Source: Deltaproteobacteria bacterium (GTDB lineage Bacteria > Desulfobacterota > Binatia > UTPRO1). Taken from it: a stretch of DNA of 64,000 nucleotides. The stretch lies in the NCBI GenBank assembly GCA_016200545.1, contig JACQEO010000024.1, positions 32,131-96,130 of the forward strand, in the 5' to 3' direction. Below the pieces are notes generated by a model that did no database searches, was not told the origin of the DNA, and saw only the letters and a program-made list of their open reading frames with translations. Shown here piece by piece: positions 36,164-45,046 of this stretch. Every line of letters begins with the position of its first letter. The stretch's first letter is position 1. The position numbers and the translations under genes were made by a program.

Positions 36164-37969
36164 TCAAAAGCGGTACGTCACTCGGAAGGCCGTCTCCGAA
36201 CGCCCCCGCATCGTGCCGAACAGCCACGGATTGAAGGGACCTTTCTGGACGTCACCTTGTGCGCTGACGAAATAACGCTGCGTCACGTCGACGCTCACGC
36301 CGGATCCTAGGAGGAATCCAACGTTCCAAAATACATTCATGCTGCAACTGTTCACGGGGTCGAGAACGATGCCCATCACCGGCAGGATGGCGCCGCCACG
36401 ATAGTTCGTGAAGATCGCTAGGGTTATCAGTGACTCCCAGCTTCGCACGTCGTCGCGAAAGCTACCGTTGCCGTTGGGATCCGGGCACGGCACATCGCGT
36501 GCACTTCCACAGAACGGTCGCGAGCGCGCCCCTGCCGTCGGAAGGTCGAGGGGACCCGCCAACGAGTCTTTATTGTGGATGATGTGGTGAACGAACCATT
36601 GCCCGGTGAGAAACACCACGCCGCCATCATTCACGATCGGCATGATGAGCGGACGGTCGAACGCCAGCATGCCTTTCCAGTAGTCACGCCGTGACACGCC
36701 GGGCAGCAGCGGGGCGAAAGTCGTCACCTTATCGCGATTGAAGATCGGCAGCGCGAAGTCATACACGGTCTCGAGTCGCAGCGTCGCCTGGAACGCCTCG
36801 AGATAGTGGCTTCCCGACAGGCCGACCGTATGGATGTACGGCGTGATGTACTCGACGGGGAGTGTTCCGCGCTGGATCAGATCCTGCGTCCGTTGCCGTC
36901 CACGCGCGGTGTCGGGAACACCGCGGAGAGGCGCCGACGGCGTTCCGTCATCGCCGGCCCACCGTTGATGGAAATAATAGACGGAGGTGCGCGTGTTCCT
37001 CGCCACCACCCAAGAGAGCTGAAGACCGACCTGGCTGTTCTCCCAAGGGGTGCGACGGTAGTTTCCCTGCCTGAAGAGCGTCGAGCTCGCGAGACGGCGA
37101 ATCCCGGAGAACGGCGCGAAGAACGCTCCGTCCTCGCGGTTGGTGAGCGGATTCAGGAGCCGGATGCCCCAGGGCCGAGGAAGGAACGCCACTTTCATCG
37201 GCCTCCAATCCCCCGGAGTCCAGTACATCTCACACCGTACGTCCGAAAGCGGACCGACGGTACCGACTTCAGACCATCCCCGGATCATCCACAGCGGGAT
37301 CCGGAGCTCGGTCCATCCGAACGACGGTGGCGGAATTTCTTCGACGAAATGCCACGAGGTGTCGAGCGGGTTCGCGCGATCGAGCATCCGAAACAGGTCC
37401 GCCTCTCCCCACACGACCTGCTGTCGTCCCGCGCGGAAGCGGATGGGATACGAGCGCACCGTGACATCGAGGTAGGCTTCACGTAGTTGGCTCTCGAACT
37501 TGATCGCGTCGCGCGCACGGCGCGACAGATCTTCGAGATCACGCTCCGCTGCCCGACTCGGCTTGCGGCCCCGCAAATCACGCTCGCGAAAGATCGGCGT
37601 GAAATCGTAGACGCTGTCATAAACGCCGCGGTAGAGGAGCAGAAGCCGTGCCTGTTCCACGAGCGGGATGTCGAGTGCGTCGCGACGATCGTCGCGCCCC
37701 GACTCCCACTGCAGCCCGATGCGCAAGGTATTGCGCTGCTGGATGAAGTGGTATTCACCGACGTCGGGGTGGCGCACGATGTTCTGCGTTTGGATGCTCC
37801 CCCACGTCTCGACGGCACCGAGTTGCTCGGCGCGCGATTCGCAGGACGCGAGCTGCGCGACCAGGACGAGACCCACAAGGGCGCAGCCACCCCATCCGTT
37901 GGCGCCACCAGGGGGTGATACTCTGCACACGTGGCGGCTCCCGCTAGCGAGCCGCCGCGCGGCGCTCAC
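36164..37969 (-). CDS. DUF1302-type outer-membrane protein
   Basis: The product is 601 residues from the ATG at 37969; a GTG at 37930 is an alternative. A signal peptide is followed by a beta-barrel-like sequence with alternating aromatic residues and the outer-membrane C-terminal signature FRVTYRF. Internal motifs RAGRQQVVWGEADLFRMLDRANPLDTSWHF fit the DUF1302 family, found in organisms that degrade hydrophobic compounds. It is presumably a channel or adhesin for a hydrophobic substrate. The start overlaps the PadR gene by 26 bases. Confidence 0.8.
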   Translation of the reverse strand: MSAARRLASGSRHVCRVSPPGGANGWGGCALVGLVLVAQLASCESRAEQLGAVETWGSIQTQNIVRHPDVGEYHFIQQRNTLRIGLQWESGRDDRRDALDIPLVEQARLLLLYRGVYDSVYDFTPIFRERDLRGRKPSRAAERDLEDLSRRARDAIKFESQLREAYLDVTVRSYPIRFRAGRQQVVWGEADLFRMLDRANPLDTSWHFVEEIPPPSFGWTELRIPLWMIRGWSEVGTVGPLSDVRCEMYWTPGDWRPMKVAFLPRPWGIRLLNPLTNREDGAFFAPFSGIRRLASSTLFRQGNYRRTPWENSQVGLQLSWVVARNTRTSVYYFHQRWAGDDGTPSAPLRGVPDTARGRQRTQDLIQRGTLPVEYITPYIHTVGLSGSHYLEAFQATLRLETVYDFALPIFNRDKVTTFAPLLPGVSRRDYWKGMLAFDRPLIMPIVNDGGVVFLTGQWFVHHIIHNKDSLAGPLDLPTAGARSRPFCGSARDVPCPDPNGNGSFRDDVRSWESLITLAIFTNYRGGAILPVMGIVLDPVNSCSMNVFWNVGFLLGSGVSVDVTQRYFVSAQGDVQKGPFNPWLFGTMRGRSETAFRVTYRF

Positions 37970-38573
37970 GGGTGGAGGGCGCAGGCGCGGTTCCCCGCAG
38001 CGCGATGCACGAAGCGTCCGGCGGCACCTCCAACTTCCGGGCGCGACTCCACTTCGTGAGCTCTTCGCGACAGCGACGCAAGAGCGCCAGATCCGCGTCG
38101 ATGTGGTGCGCCATACCGTCGAGGAAGAGTGCGGTGAGGTCGAGCGCTCCTTCGCGTCGCGGACGGCGGAGCGCGCCCGCGACGCGATCGCGAAGATGGA
38201 GCACCTCCTGTTCTTGCCGATCCAGAACGCCCCACAACGTCGCGATGTCGGGCGCGCGCATGAACATCAACCGAATCAGCACGTCCGCTCGGAATGGCCG
38301 AATCCACGGCGACGGCGCGGCGTCGAGCCACTTGTTCAGGGCGCGCTTTCCCGCATCGGTCAGTGAATAGATCCGCCGCGCCGGACGATTGCCGACCCGC
38401 TCCCCCCGGCTCGTCAGGAGGCCGGCGCGCTCGAGCACGCTCAGGGTTTGGTAGATCTGCGCGGTCGTGAGGCCCCAGAGCGCGCTGATGCGGCGGTCGA
38501 ACGCTTCCTTCAACCGATAGCCGTGCATGGGCTCTTCGGCGATGAGGCCGAGAATCGCGTGTTTGATGGACAT
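37944..38573 (-). CDS. PadR-family transcriptional regulator
   Basis: The product is 209 residues from the ATG at 38573. The N-terminal winged helix (AILGLIAEEPMHGYRLKEAF, LTTAQIYQTLSVLERAGLL, RRIYSLTDAGKRAL) is the PadR pattern. The C-terminal helical region (residues 85-180) resembles the PadR-C effector domain. PadR proteins repress genes for toxic aromatics or antibiotics and are inactivated by the inducer. It is the first gene of a minus-strand operon, probably repressing itself and the DUF1302-LLM-CPBP genes. Confidence 0.9.
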   Translation of the reverse strand: MSIKHAILGLIAEEPMHGYRLKEAFDRRISALWGLTTAQIYQTLSVLERAGLLTSRGERVGNRPARRIYSLTDAGKRALNKWLDAAPSPWIRPFRADVLIRLMFMRAPDIATLWGVLDRQEQEVLHLRDRVAGALRRPRREGALDLTALFLDGMAHHIDADLALLRRCREELTKWSRARKLEVPPDASCIALRGTAPAPSTRERRAAAR

Positions 38574-39013
38574 GCTCACGCCTCCCCGCGACACGCACGT
38601 GCCGCCGACGGCTCGCCTGTCGTGCGGTCACGACCGCGTACCTCTAGCGCGCGCACGAAACGGCCGCGCGGATACGCGTATCGCTGACGGGTCGTGCCCA
38701 TGCGCCAGATTGGGTCACTTCGCGGCCAGTACGATGACATCGGCGCAGAGCCTGCCGGCGCTGGACCACTTCTCAACGCGGTGCGCCCTCCGGCGGGGCA
38801 AGCCGAGGAGAAACCTTGACCGGATCTTCCGAGGCGGGCTATGCAGGCCCCGAGTCACGGGTGGGACTCCTGGAGGTCGAGCCCGTCGCGTGCCGGAGAT
38901 CGTGAACAGCGCGGCTCCTCTTGCAGCGTCCCTGACCTAGATCGAAACGTTCGATACCGTCCATCCGCGTCACAGCACTCAGCGTCGGGAAGACCGCCGA
39001 CGAGGTGAAGAAG
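38574..39013. other. Intergenic region with one candidate promoter and palindrome
   Basis: About 440 bases separate the divergent PadR gene and the first of the tandem secreted proteins. TTGACC (38816-38821) and TATGCA (38840-38845), 18 bases apart, form a possible plus-strand promoter. ATCGAA and TTCGAT around ACG (38941-38955) form a small palindrome. GAGGTGAAGAAG precedes the ATG at 39014. No coding frame stands out. Confidence 0.4.
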
Positions 39014-39964
39014 ATGAAAATCGCCGCCCTTCTGTTGAGCGCTCTCGTCGCGTCGGGGACCCACAGCGCGTGGGCCGCCATCGTCACGGTGACCGACTGT
39101 GCCGCCGACCCGCACATCCACTTCAGCAAGAGCATCCTCGTCGACGCGGGGTTGGACGACCTGACGCTCGCGTGTCAGCTGGTCAGTGCCACGCAAAAGA
39201 TCCGCCTCCACGGCAACGCGATCAAGGTCCAGGGCCCGGCCGGCGGCATCTCCTCGGGGTCGAAGGGTACGGCGGTCGAGGTCCACGCCGGCGCCGACAT
39301 CACGATCGACAAGGCGACGCTCGAGGCGACCAACGGCAACGGCAGCCTGCGCCTGATCTCGAAGACCGGCCTCACGATCACCAACACGAATCTCCTCACC
39401 GGCGTCGGCGACAGGAACGGACGCCAGATGCGGCTCCAGTGCACCGACCCGAACTGCCCCCTCACAATGACCAAGTCGAACCTCGTCGGTCACTTCATCC
39501 ACGTCCTGATCAACGGCCCGATCAACGTCCAGAGGAACACCGTCTTCACGGGCGGTCCGCGCGACTTGATCGACGTCCGCGCGCTCCTCGGTGACGCGCT
39601 CCTCTGCTGCGACACGTTCCAGGGCGGCAACGAGAGCAACGCCTTCATCCGCGCCTCCGGCGTCGTGGACCTCCGCTTCAGCTCCGTGATGGTGTCGGAG
39701 AACATCAGCGTCGACTCCGGCATCAACATCACCGGCGTCGGCGACACCAACCTCGGCGACGCGACCCTCAACAACGAGGCGGGCAAGTTCGGCGAGATCG
39801 TGGTGCGCGCCGGGGCCGGCCGCGCGCAAATCAACATCCAGGGCGCGACGCTGCTCGACGACGACCTGCGCAGCCCGGGCGACGTCTCGGAGCTGAACGG
39901 ACGCGAGCAGCTGCCGCACCAGGGCTTCAACAACACGGTAGGCACCCCGGACACCGATTCGTGA
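39014..39964 (+). CDS. Secreted protein, tandem paralogue 1
   Basis: The product is 316 residues from the ATG at 39014 (MKIAALLLSALVASGTHSAWA signal peptide). The mature protein begins AIVTVTDCAADPHIHF and ends VGTPDTDS. The sequence alternates short hydrophobic strands with Asn/Asp/Gly turns (for example ITIDKATLEATNGNGSLRLI and GINITGVGDTNLGDATLNN), which suggests a right-handed beta-helix or similar stacked beta structure. I recognise no named family. Its partner starts 15 bases downstream and shares the same ends. Confidence 0.65.
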   Translation: MKIAALLLSALVASGTHSAWAAIVTVTDCAADPHIHFSKSILVDAGLDDLTLACQLVSATQKIRLHGNAIKVQGPAGGISSGSKGTAVEVHAGADITIDKATLEATNGNGSLRLISKTGLTITNTNLLTGVGDRNGRQMRLQCTDPNCPLTMTKSNLVGHFIHVLINGPINVQRNTVFTGGPRDLIDVRALLGDALLCCDTFQGGNESNAFIRASGVVDLRFSSVMVSENISVDSGINITGVGDTNLGDATLNNEAGKFGEIVVRAGAGRAQINIQGATLLDDDLRSPGDVSELNGREQLPHQGFNNTVGTPDTDS

Positions 39965-39978
39965 GCAGGGAGACGACG

Positions 39979-41061
39979 ATGCACAGCAACGTTGCGCGCC
40001 ATACGATCGCCATCGCCATCGCGGCCAGCCTCGCAGCGGTTTCCGCCGCCGGCGCGGCCGTGGTCACCGTCACGGACTGCGTGACCGACCCCCACATCGT
40101 GGTCAGCATCGCCACCAACTCGACCCGCATCGAAGTGGGCGCGAACGACCTGGTCATCCAGTGCGACCTGAGTCCCGCCCCAGCGACGCAGCGGGTCGTC
40201 CTCGGGGGCCACGACATCACCATTGACGTCGGGGCGAGCGTACTCGGTACGGACAACAGTCAGGGGGTCGTCATCAACGCGACCGGCGCCTTCACGGCGA
40301 TCGAGTCCACCATCCAGTCGACCAACCCGAACGGCGATATGTCCATCGACTCGGTAGGCGACATGACTTTCACCAAGGCGACGCTCACCATCGGCGACGC
40401 CAGCAGCGCCGGCGACGCGATCGGGATCGCCTGCTCGGGGGGCAGCCCCAAGTGCAAGATCACCTCGACGGGCTCCACCTTCACGGCGCGTGTCTTCCTC
40501 ATGGACGCCGTGGGCGACATCACCTTCGCCAGCACGAAGGTGATCACGCACGGCTCGCGTGACCTCACCCGCATCACCTCCACGATGGGCAACGTGAACC
40601 TCGGCACGGCGGCCGTGCCCGTCGGCGACAACTGCTGCGACGGGGACGGGGGGGGCGGGGGAGACAGCTTCCTGGGTGGCAGCGAGAGCAACATGAGCGT
40701 GCTCGCGTTCGGGAAGATCAACCTCTCCCAGACCAACATCCTGATCGCCGAGAACATCTGCATCCGCTCGGGCATGTCGGATTTCAGCGTCGGCGCGTGT
40801 GATCCCTGCACGGGTGGCGTCGCCTCCGCGGTGCCGGCCGACATCGACGTCAGCAACGCGTCGATCCGCAACGACTCCGGCAAGCCGGGCGACATCCGGA
40901 TCTGCGCCGACGAGACCCGGGCGACGATCAAGCTCGACGGCGCCATCCTGATCGACGACGACGCCGGCGTCAGCACGGTCTCGACGCTGAACGGCTGCGC
41001 GATCGTGCCGCGCGTGCCCCCGTGCGTCAACCTCTCGGGGACGCCGGACACGGATAGCTAG
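39979..41061 (+). CDS. Secreted protein, tandem paralogue 2
   Basis: The product is 360 residues from the ATG at 39979 (an upstream GTG at 39961 overlaps the previous stop). A signal peptide is followed by AVVTVTDCVTDPHIVV and the C-terminus LSGTPDTDS, matching the neighbour. The middle has the same beta-solenoid-like pattern and includes a Cys/Gly loop (NCCDGDGGGGGDSFLGG) not found in paralogue 1. The two genes look like a tandem duplication with later divergence. The function is unknown; both are exported. Confidence 0.65.
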   Translation: MHSNVARHTIAIAIAASLAAVSAAGAAVVTVTDCVTDPHIVVSIATNSTRIEVGANDLVIQCDLSPAPATQRVVLGGHDITIDVGASVLGTDNSQGVVINATGAFTAIESTIQSTNPNGDMSIDSVGDMTFTKATLTIGDASSAGDAIGIACSGGSPKCKITSTGSTFTARVFLMDAVGDITFASTKVITHGSRDLTRITSTMGNVNLGTAAVPVGDNCCDGDGGGGGDSFLGGSESNMSVLAFGKINLSQTNILIAENICIRSGMSDFSVGACDPCTGGVASAVPADIDVSNASIRNDSGKPGDIRICADETRATIKLDGAILIDDDAGVSTVSTLNGCAIVPRVPPCVNLSGTPDTDS

Positions 41062-41221
41062 CGGCGTTCTCACCGTCGATGTCCCCGTAGTGAATCTCGC
41101 CGACGGCGAAATGGCGCACGTGCTCGCCTTGGGTGGTATCCATCGGGGGCGGCACGACGCGCTATCCCCCCGGTCGCCGGCGAGCTGGAAGCCCCGCGGC
41201 TCCGGCGTGTACTCTCACGCC

Positions 41222-41728
41222 ATGAACGCACCGGCTTCCGTCATCGTCCGCCGCGCCGAGGAGCGCGACCTCCCCGCGCTCGGGCGCCTCGGCGCCGCGC
41301 TCATGCGCCTGCACTACACCTTCGATCGCGACCGCTTCCTCGCGCCCAGCCCGCACGCGGAAGCGGGATACGCCCGCTTTCTCGGCATGCAGCGCGGAGG
41401 CGACGACGTCGCGATCTTCGTCGCCGAGCGCGACGGCCGCGTCGTCGGCTACGTCTACGCCGGCATCGAGCCGAAGTCGTGGAAGGAGCTCCGCGACGTC
41501 GCCGGCTTCATTCACGACGTCGTCGTCGACGAGGACGCGCGCGATGCCGGTATCGGCGCGCGCCTGGTCGAGGCCGCGGCCGAGTGGATCGTCGCGCGCG
41601 GCGTCCCGCGCGTGATGCTCTGGACCGCGGAGCACAACACGGCGGCGCAACGACTCTTCGCGCGCCTCGGCTTCCGCCGCACGATGGTCGAAATGACGCG
41701 CGAACAGAGGATCGACCGCCATGGGTGA
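41222..41728 (+). CDS. GNAT-family N-acetyltransferase
   Basis: The protein has 168 residues. It shows the GNAT layout: an N-terminal VIVRRAEERDLPALGRL, the central beta4-beta5 bulge GFIHDVVVDEDARDAGIGARLVEAA with the acetyl-CoA pyrophosphate loop, then MLWTAEHNTAAQRLFARLGFRR. It acetylates an amine on a small molecule or protein; the substrate is unknown. The stop overlaps the cyclase gene's start region by eight bases. Confidence 0.88.
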   Translation: MNAPASVIVRRAEERDLPALGRLGAALMRLHYTFDRDRFLAPSPHAEAGYARFLGMQRGGDDVAIFVAERDGRVVGYVYAGIEPKSWKELRDVAGFIHDVVVDEDARDAGIGARLVEAAAEWIVARGVPRVMLWTAEHNTAAQRLFARLGFRRTMVEMTREQRIDRHG

Positions 41729-42836
41729 CGGCGCCGGTCCGCGCGCGGCCGACTACGAGGCGGCGGGTCTCTACGACCCGCGGGCGGCGAACGCCGCCGA
41801 ACGTCTCGCGCTCCTCGAATGGCTGGTGGCGCAGGGGATCACGCTCGCGGAGCTCGTGCGCAACCGCGACGAAGGTTCGCTGACCGGCATCGCGGCGGAT
41901 CTCGCCCTGCGACGTGGCGAGCGGCTCACCCTCGCCGACCTCGCCGCCGCCACCAAATTGACCCCGGCGCAGCTCGAGGAGCTCCGTCTCGCCGCCGGAC
42001 TTCCGCCCATCGCGTCCGACGAGCCCGCGTTCACGGCCGAGGACACGGCGGCGCTCACCTCCTTCGTCCTCGCCAGCGAGATGTTCGGCGCGCAGGCGGC
42101 GCTGCAATTCTCGCGGGTCATCGGCTCGTCGCTGGCGCGCGTCGCCGAGGCGACGATCTCGCTCTTCATTCGCACGGTCGAGATCGGCCTCCGCGAGACC
42201 GGCGCCGGCGAGCTCGCGCTCGCGCGCGCCAACCTCGAGGCCGTGCGCCGACTCGAGACCTTGCCGCCGGTGATCCAAAGTTTCCTCCGCTGGCACCTGG
42301 AGGCGGCGACCCGGCGTTTTCGCCAGGGACGTGATCCGCAGTCGCTCGAGGCGACGCGCATGACCGTCGGCTTCATCGACGTCGTCGGCTTCACGCTGCT
42401 CGCACGCCGGGCCTCGGTCCACGACCTCGGCGCAGTCGTCGACCGCTTCGAGGCGCTCACACACGACGTCACGGCGGCGCACGGCGGCCGGGTCGTGAAG
42501 CTCATCGGCGACGCCGTGATGTTCGTCAGCGTCCGCGCCGCCGACGCCTGCGAGATCGCGCTCACGCTGATCGAGCGTTTCGCCGACGACCCCGTCGTGA
42601 CGCCGCGCGGCGGCCTCGCGAGCGGGCGTCTCCTCATGCGCGGCGGCGACTACTACGGCCCGACCGTGAATCTCGCGGCGCGCATGGGCGATCTCGCCGT
42701 GCCGAACGAAATCCTCGTGACCTCCGAGCTCGCGACGGAGGCGTCCGCCGGCGTGTATCGCTTCGAGCCCGCGGGAAAGCGCCTGCTCAAGGGCTTTGAC
42801 GCGCCGGTGACGCTCTTCTCGGTCACCCGCACTTAA
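41721..42836 (+). CDS. Class III nucleotide cyclase with a helical regulatory domain
   Basis: The product is 371 residues. The C-terminal catalytic domain has TVGFIDVVGFTLLAR (metal-binding D), GGRVVKLIGDAVMFVSV (substrate-contact K, second metal D) and GDYYGPTVNLAARM (transition-state N and R), so all residues for adenylate cyclase activity appear present. The N-terminal 210 residues are helical, as in Rv1264-type cyclases, which sense pH. Homodimers are expected. It follows a GNAT acetyltransferase and has no transmembrane part. Confidence 0.85.
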   Translation: MGDGAGPRAADYEAAGLYDPRAANAAERLALLEWLVAQGITLAELVRNRDEGSLTGIAADLALRRGERLTLADLAAATKLTPAQLEELRLAAGLPPIASDEPAFTAEDTAALTSFVLASEMFGAQAALQFSRVIGSSLARVAEATISLFIRTVEIGLRETGAGELALARANLEAVRRLETLPPVIQSFLRWHLEAATRRFRQGRDPQSLEATRMTVGFIDVVGFTLLARRASVHDLGAVVDRFEALTHDVTAAHGGRVVKLIGDAVMFVSVRAADACEIALTLIERFADDPVVTPRGGLASGRLLMRGGDYYGPTVNLAARMGDLAVPNEILVTSELATEASAGVYRFEPAGKRLLKGFDAPVTLFSVTRT

Positions 42837-42846
42837 GAGGAGCCTC

Positions 42847-43278
42847 ATGACCATTCCCGCCACGACTCTCCGTGACCGCCGCGAGGCGGTCGTGCGCGAG
42901 CACATGGAGTCGGAAAACCGCCTCGACTTCGAGGCGACGCTCCGCACGTTCGCGCACCCGCGCTACGAGCTGATCGCGACCGGCGAGGTGTTCGACGGCG
43001 CCGACGCCGTCCGCGGATACTACGCGGCCTCGCGTGCGGCGTTCCCCGACCAGCGGAACACGATCCACGCGATGCACCACTGCGACGACGGCGTGATCGT
43101 CGAGTTCGACCTCCTCGGTACGCACAAGGGCCCGATGCGCGACATCCCGCCGACCGCCCGCGCCTTCACCTGCCGCATGGTCGCGCTCTTCCTCTTCGAT
43201 CAGGGCGCCGACCGCATCGTCTGCGAGCGCGTCTACTTCGACTCGGCGACGATCCTCCGCCAGTTGGGCATCCTCTGA
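42847..43278 (+). CDS. SnoaL/NTF2-like protein
   Basis: The product is 143 residues with a clear GAGGAG-type ribosome-binding site (AGAGGAGCCTC) before the ATG. The cone-shaped NTF2-like fold is suggested by LDFEATLRTFAHPRYELIATG, VFDGADAVRGYYAASRAAFPD and a strand run ending FTCRMVALFLFDQG. Such proteins are polyketide cyclases, dehydratases or ligand carriers. The function is unknown. It lies 10 bases after the cyclase gene. Confidence 0.72.
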   Translation: MTIPATTLRDRREAVVREHMESENRLDFEATLRTFAHPRYELIATGEVFDGADAVRGYYAASRAAFPDQRNTIHAMHHCDDGVIVEFDLLGTHKGPMRDIPPTARAFTCRMVALFLFDQGADRIVCERVYFDSATILRQLGIL

Positions 43279-43284
43279 ATTTCA

Positions 43285-43379
43285 CCCGATCGGCACCACG
43301 AAGCGATCACGCGGTTCGCCATGGAGTACGACGCCAAGTACCCGAAGGCCGTCGCGACTGGAGAAGGACGCCGAGCCGG
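43285..43379 (+). pseudogene. Fragment of an IS256/Mutator-type transposase
   Basis: Codons from 43291 read HHEAITRFAMEYDAKYPKAVA, which matches the conserved KYPKAV segment of IS256-family (Mutator) transposases. After a frameshift near 43368 the next codons read LEKDAE, the usual continuation. The match ends there and is followed by unrelated Cys-rich codons. It is a dead relic of about 95 bases, evidence of past insertion in this accessory stretch. Confidence 0.6.
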
Positions 43380-43684
43380 GCTGCGCGTGCGCCAGCAATG
43401 CTGACTGCGCCTCGGGCAATTGCTGCACGGCCCTCGGGGTCTGCGGCTAGAAGGCGCCGAGGCGAGAAGAGGCGGGGGACTGCCGACGGCAGTCCCCCCG
43501 CTTCGATGGGTGCTCGACGCCCGGCGGATGTAGTGGCCGGGCCCGCTCGGGTCCGGCAGCTTTAGCGTGGGGTGCAGGCGTGCACCGTCGGGATCGACGT
43601 GCACACTTAGGGTGTGGATGAACCGTGACCTTCACAAACCGGCGCTCGTCGTGGCGAGCCAGGCCACGACCGCACGCCCCCGTC
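43380..43684. other. Accessory stretch with a Cys-rich codon run and a hairpin
   Basis: After the transposase relic, codons from 43377 read PGCACASNADCASGNCC and then a TAG at 43448. The pattern resembles small Cys-rich secreted modules but has no start of its own. A strong hairpin follows at 43474-43498. From 43500 to 43684 I see nothing else convincing. Confidence 0.35.
43474..43498. terminator. Strong GC hairpin
   Basis: GGGGGACTGCC and GGCAGTCCCCC form a perfect 11-base stem around GAC. It lies between the plus-strand SnoaL-like gene and the minus-strand secreted gene, which are convergent. No T run follows on either strand, so it may be a terminator for a factor-dependent end or simply a stable fold. 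Confidence 0.5.
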
Positions 43685-44173
43685 CTACTCGACCGCAACG
43701 CCGCCGTTGCCGATGACGGTCCCGCCGCTGTCCTTCACGCGCACCGCGGTCACCGCGATCCCTTCGCCCACCACCGCCCCGGCAAGCGCCGGGTCACCGC
43801 TCACGGCGGCAGCGAACGTCCCGTTGCCGTTCTTCAGATCGAAGGACACGGCAATAGTGCCGGAGGTCGGAACCGCCGGCACGGCGACGTCGATCTCAAC
43901 GCTGTAGTTGTCGGCGGGATTCATCGGATCGGTCGTCACGAGCGTCCCCGTCCCGTCCACGACCTTCTTGAGCTTGCCCTTCACGCTCCGGTGCCCGTCA
44001 AACTTGACGGATGAGCCGCTCGCGGAAAACCCGGGCTGCGTGCCAGCGACGGTCGGTACCAAGCTCGTCTGATACTTGGTGCCAGCCGAGGCGGGGTGCG
44101 CGGCGGCGAGCGCCAGGGCCGCTGTGAGTAGGATCGTCGCACGAAGCGTACGCATCACGACGCGGTTGTGCAC
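43685..44173 (-). CDS. Unknown secreted protein
   Basis: The product is 162 residues from a GTG at 44173, preceded by GGGAGGA at a good distance; an ATG at 44155 is the alternative. A signal peptide (ATILLTAALALAAAHPASA) is followed by a beta-rich protein with many Gly, Val and Thr residues and the end VIGNGGVAVE. No family is recognised and there are no cysteines. It may be a small beta-sandwich surface protein. Confidence 0.6.
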   Translation of the reverse strand: MHNRVVMRTLRATILLTAALALAAAHPASAGTKYQTSLVPTVAGTQPGFSASGSSVKFDGHRSVKGKLKKVVDGTGTLVTTDPMNPADNYSVEIDVAVPAVPTSGTIAVSFDLKNGNGTFAAAVSGDPALAGAVVGEGIAVTAVRVKDSGGTVIGNGGVAVE

Positions 44174-44503
44174 AGTCGTTCCTCCCTTGTCCTTCAGGAC
44201 ACTCCACGCGCCGCCGGAACGCAATCCCTGGCGCGCGGGACGGTCCCTGCCCTCCGTCTCCGCGGACGGCCATCCTCCCCTCGTTCGGCAAGCGGAGTGC
44301 TGCCTGACGCGGAGTCCCGTGACCACGTGTGAGTCAATTGCCGGAGCACGGAAGACACACGAGGTCGTTGTAACACGGCCTTTTCGGGCCTCGCAGGAGC
44401 CGACGCGTTGCGGCGCTGTGTCGGCACGTCGGGCTCCCGGCCGGGTCCGACGAGCGGCCCGCCGGGAACGCGAGTGCGACGCTGAAAGTGCGTGACGCGC
44501 GGC
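44174..44503. other. Intergenic region, nothing recognised
   Basis: This stretch of 330 bases lies between two co-directional secreted-protein genes. TTGACT at about 44330 on the minus strand could be a -35 box, but no matching -10 box is clear. I see no gene or RNA. Confidence 0.3.
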
Positions 44504-45046
44504 CTACGGTGTGGGGGCTGGCGTCGGCGGAGGAATCGGACACGCGCTGCACGCGCTGCCGCTGCCGACCGGGGTGCCACCGCGGTCCGTGCAATTCGTA
44601 TCGTGCCGCGAAACCTTGGGGCCCGTCGCCGTTATACAATCCGTATTCGTGTCGCAGGCCGTGGTCGCATCGTTGCTGCAGGTCCCCGCTGCCGTACCAT
44701 CGCCCGGGTTAGGATCGTTGCAGGTGCCACTCGTGTCGTAGACGCAGCAGAGCACCGCGCCGTCTTTGCCGCAGGTCGAGCGCGCGGCGCAGCTCGCGAT
44801 CGTGCGTTTCGCGGCATCGTCCAGACAGCCGTCCTTCCGTAGCCCGTTGCGGAACCGAACGACGCAGCTCACATACTGGCCGTGGTTCTTCCAAGGTTGC
44901 GCCTGGCTGTCCGCGTCACACGGACACGCCGCGGCGAGCGCCGCGCCCACATCGGGGGGGCACGCGCCCCCAGGCTGCGCGAACGCCGACGATGTCGCGC
45001 TCGCGAGCAACGCTGTCGTGAAAACAAATGCTACGAGTTTCTGCAT
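44504..45046 (-). CDS. Secreted Cys-rich protein
   Basis: The product is 180 residues from an ATG at 45046 preceded by AAGGAG. The signal peptide (MQKLVAFVFTTALLASATSSAFA) is followed by a Cys-rich module: AAACPCDADSQ, NHGQYVSCVVRFRNGL, SCAARSTCGKDG and VLCCVYDTSGTC. The same layout (CPC, a short helix, a later Cys, then an STCG/SDCG pair and CC) recurs in the N-terminal region of the hydrolase at 19118-21532. A second region with CSNDATTACDTNTDC repeats and a Pro-rich tail (PIPPPTPAPTP) follow. It is exported; the function is unknown. Confidence 0.7.
   Translation of the reverse strand: MQKLVAFVFTTALLASATSSAFAQPGGACPPDVGAALAAACPCDADSQAQPWKNHGQYVSCVVRFRNGLRKDGCLDDAAKRTIASCAARSTCGKDGAVLCCVYDTSGTCNDPNPGDGTAAGTCSNDATTACDTNTDCITATGPKVSRHDTNCTDRGGTPVGSGSACSACPIPPPTPAPTP

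Noticed and set aside
38861..38873. GTGGGACTCCTGG also present at 63317-63329
   Set aside because: One shared 13-mer between points 24 kb apart is expected by chance in a GC-rich 64 kb window, and no other similarity surrounds it.
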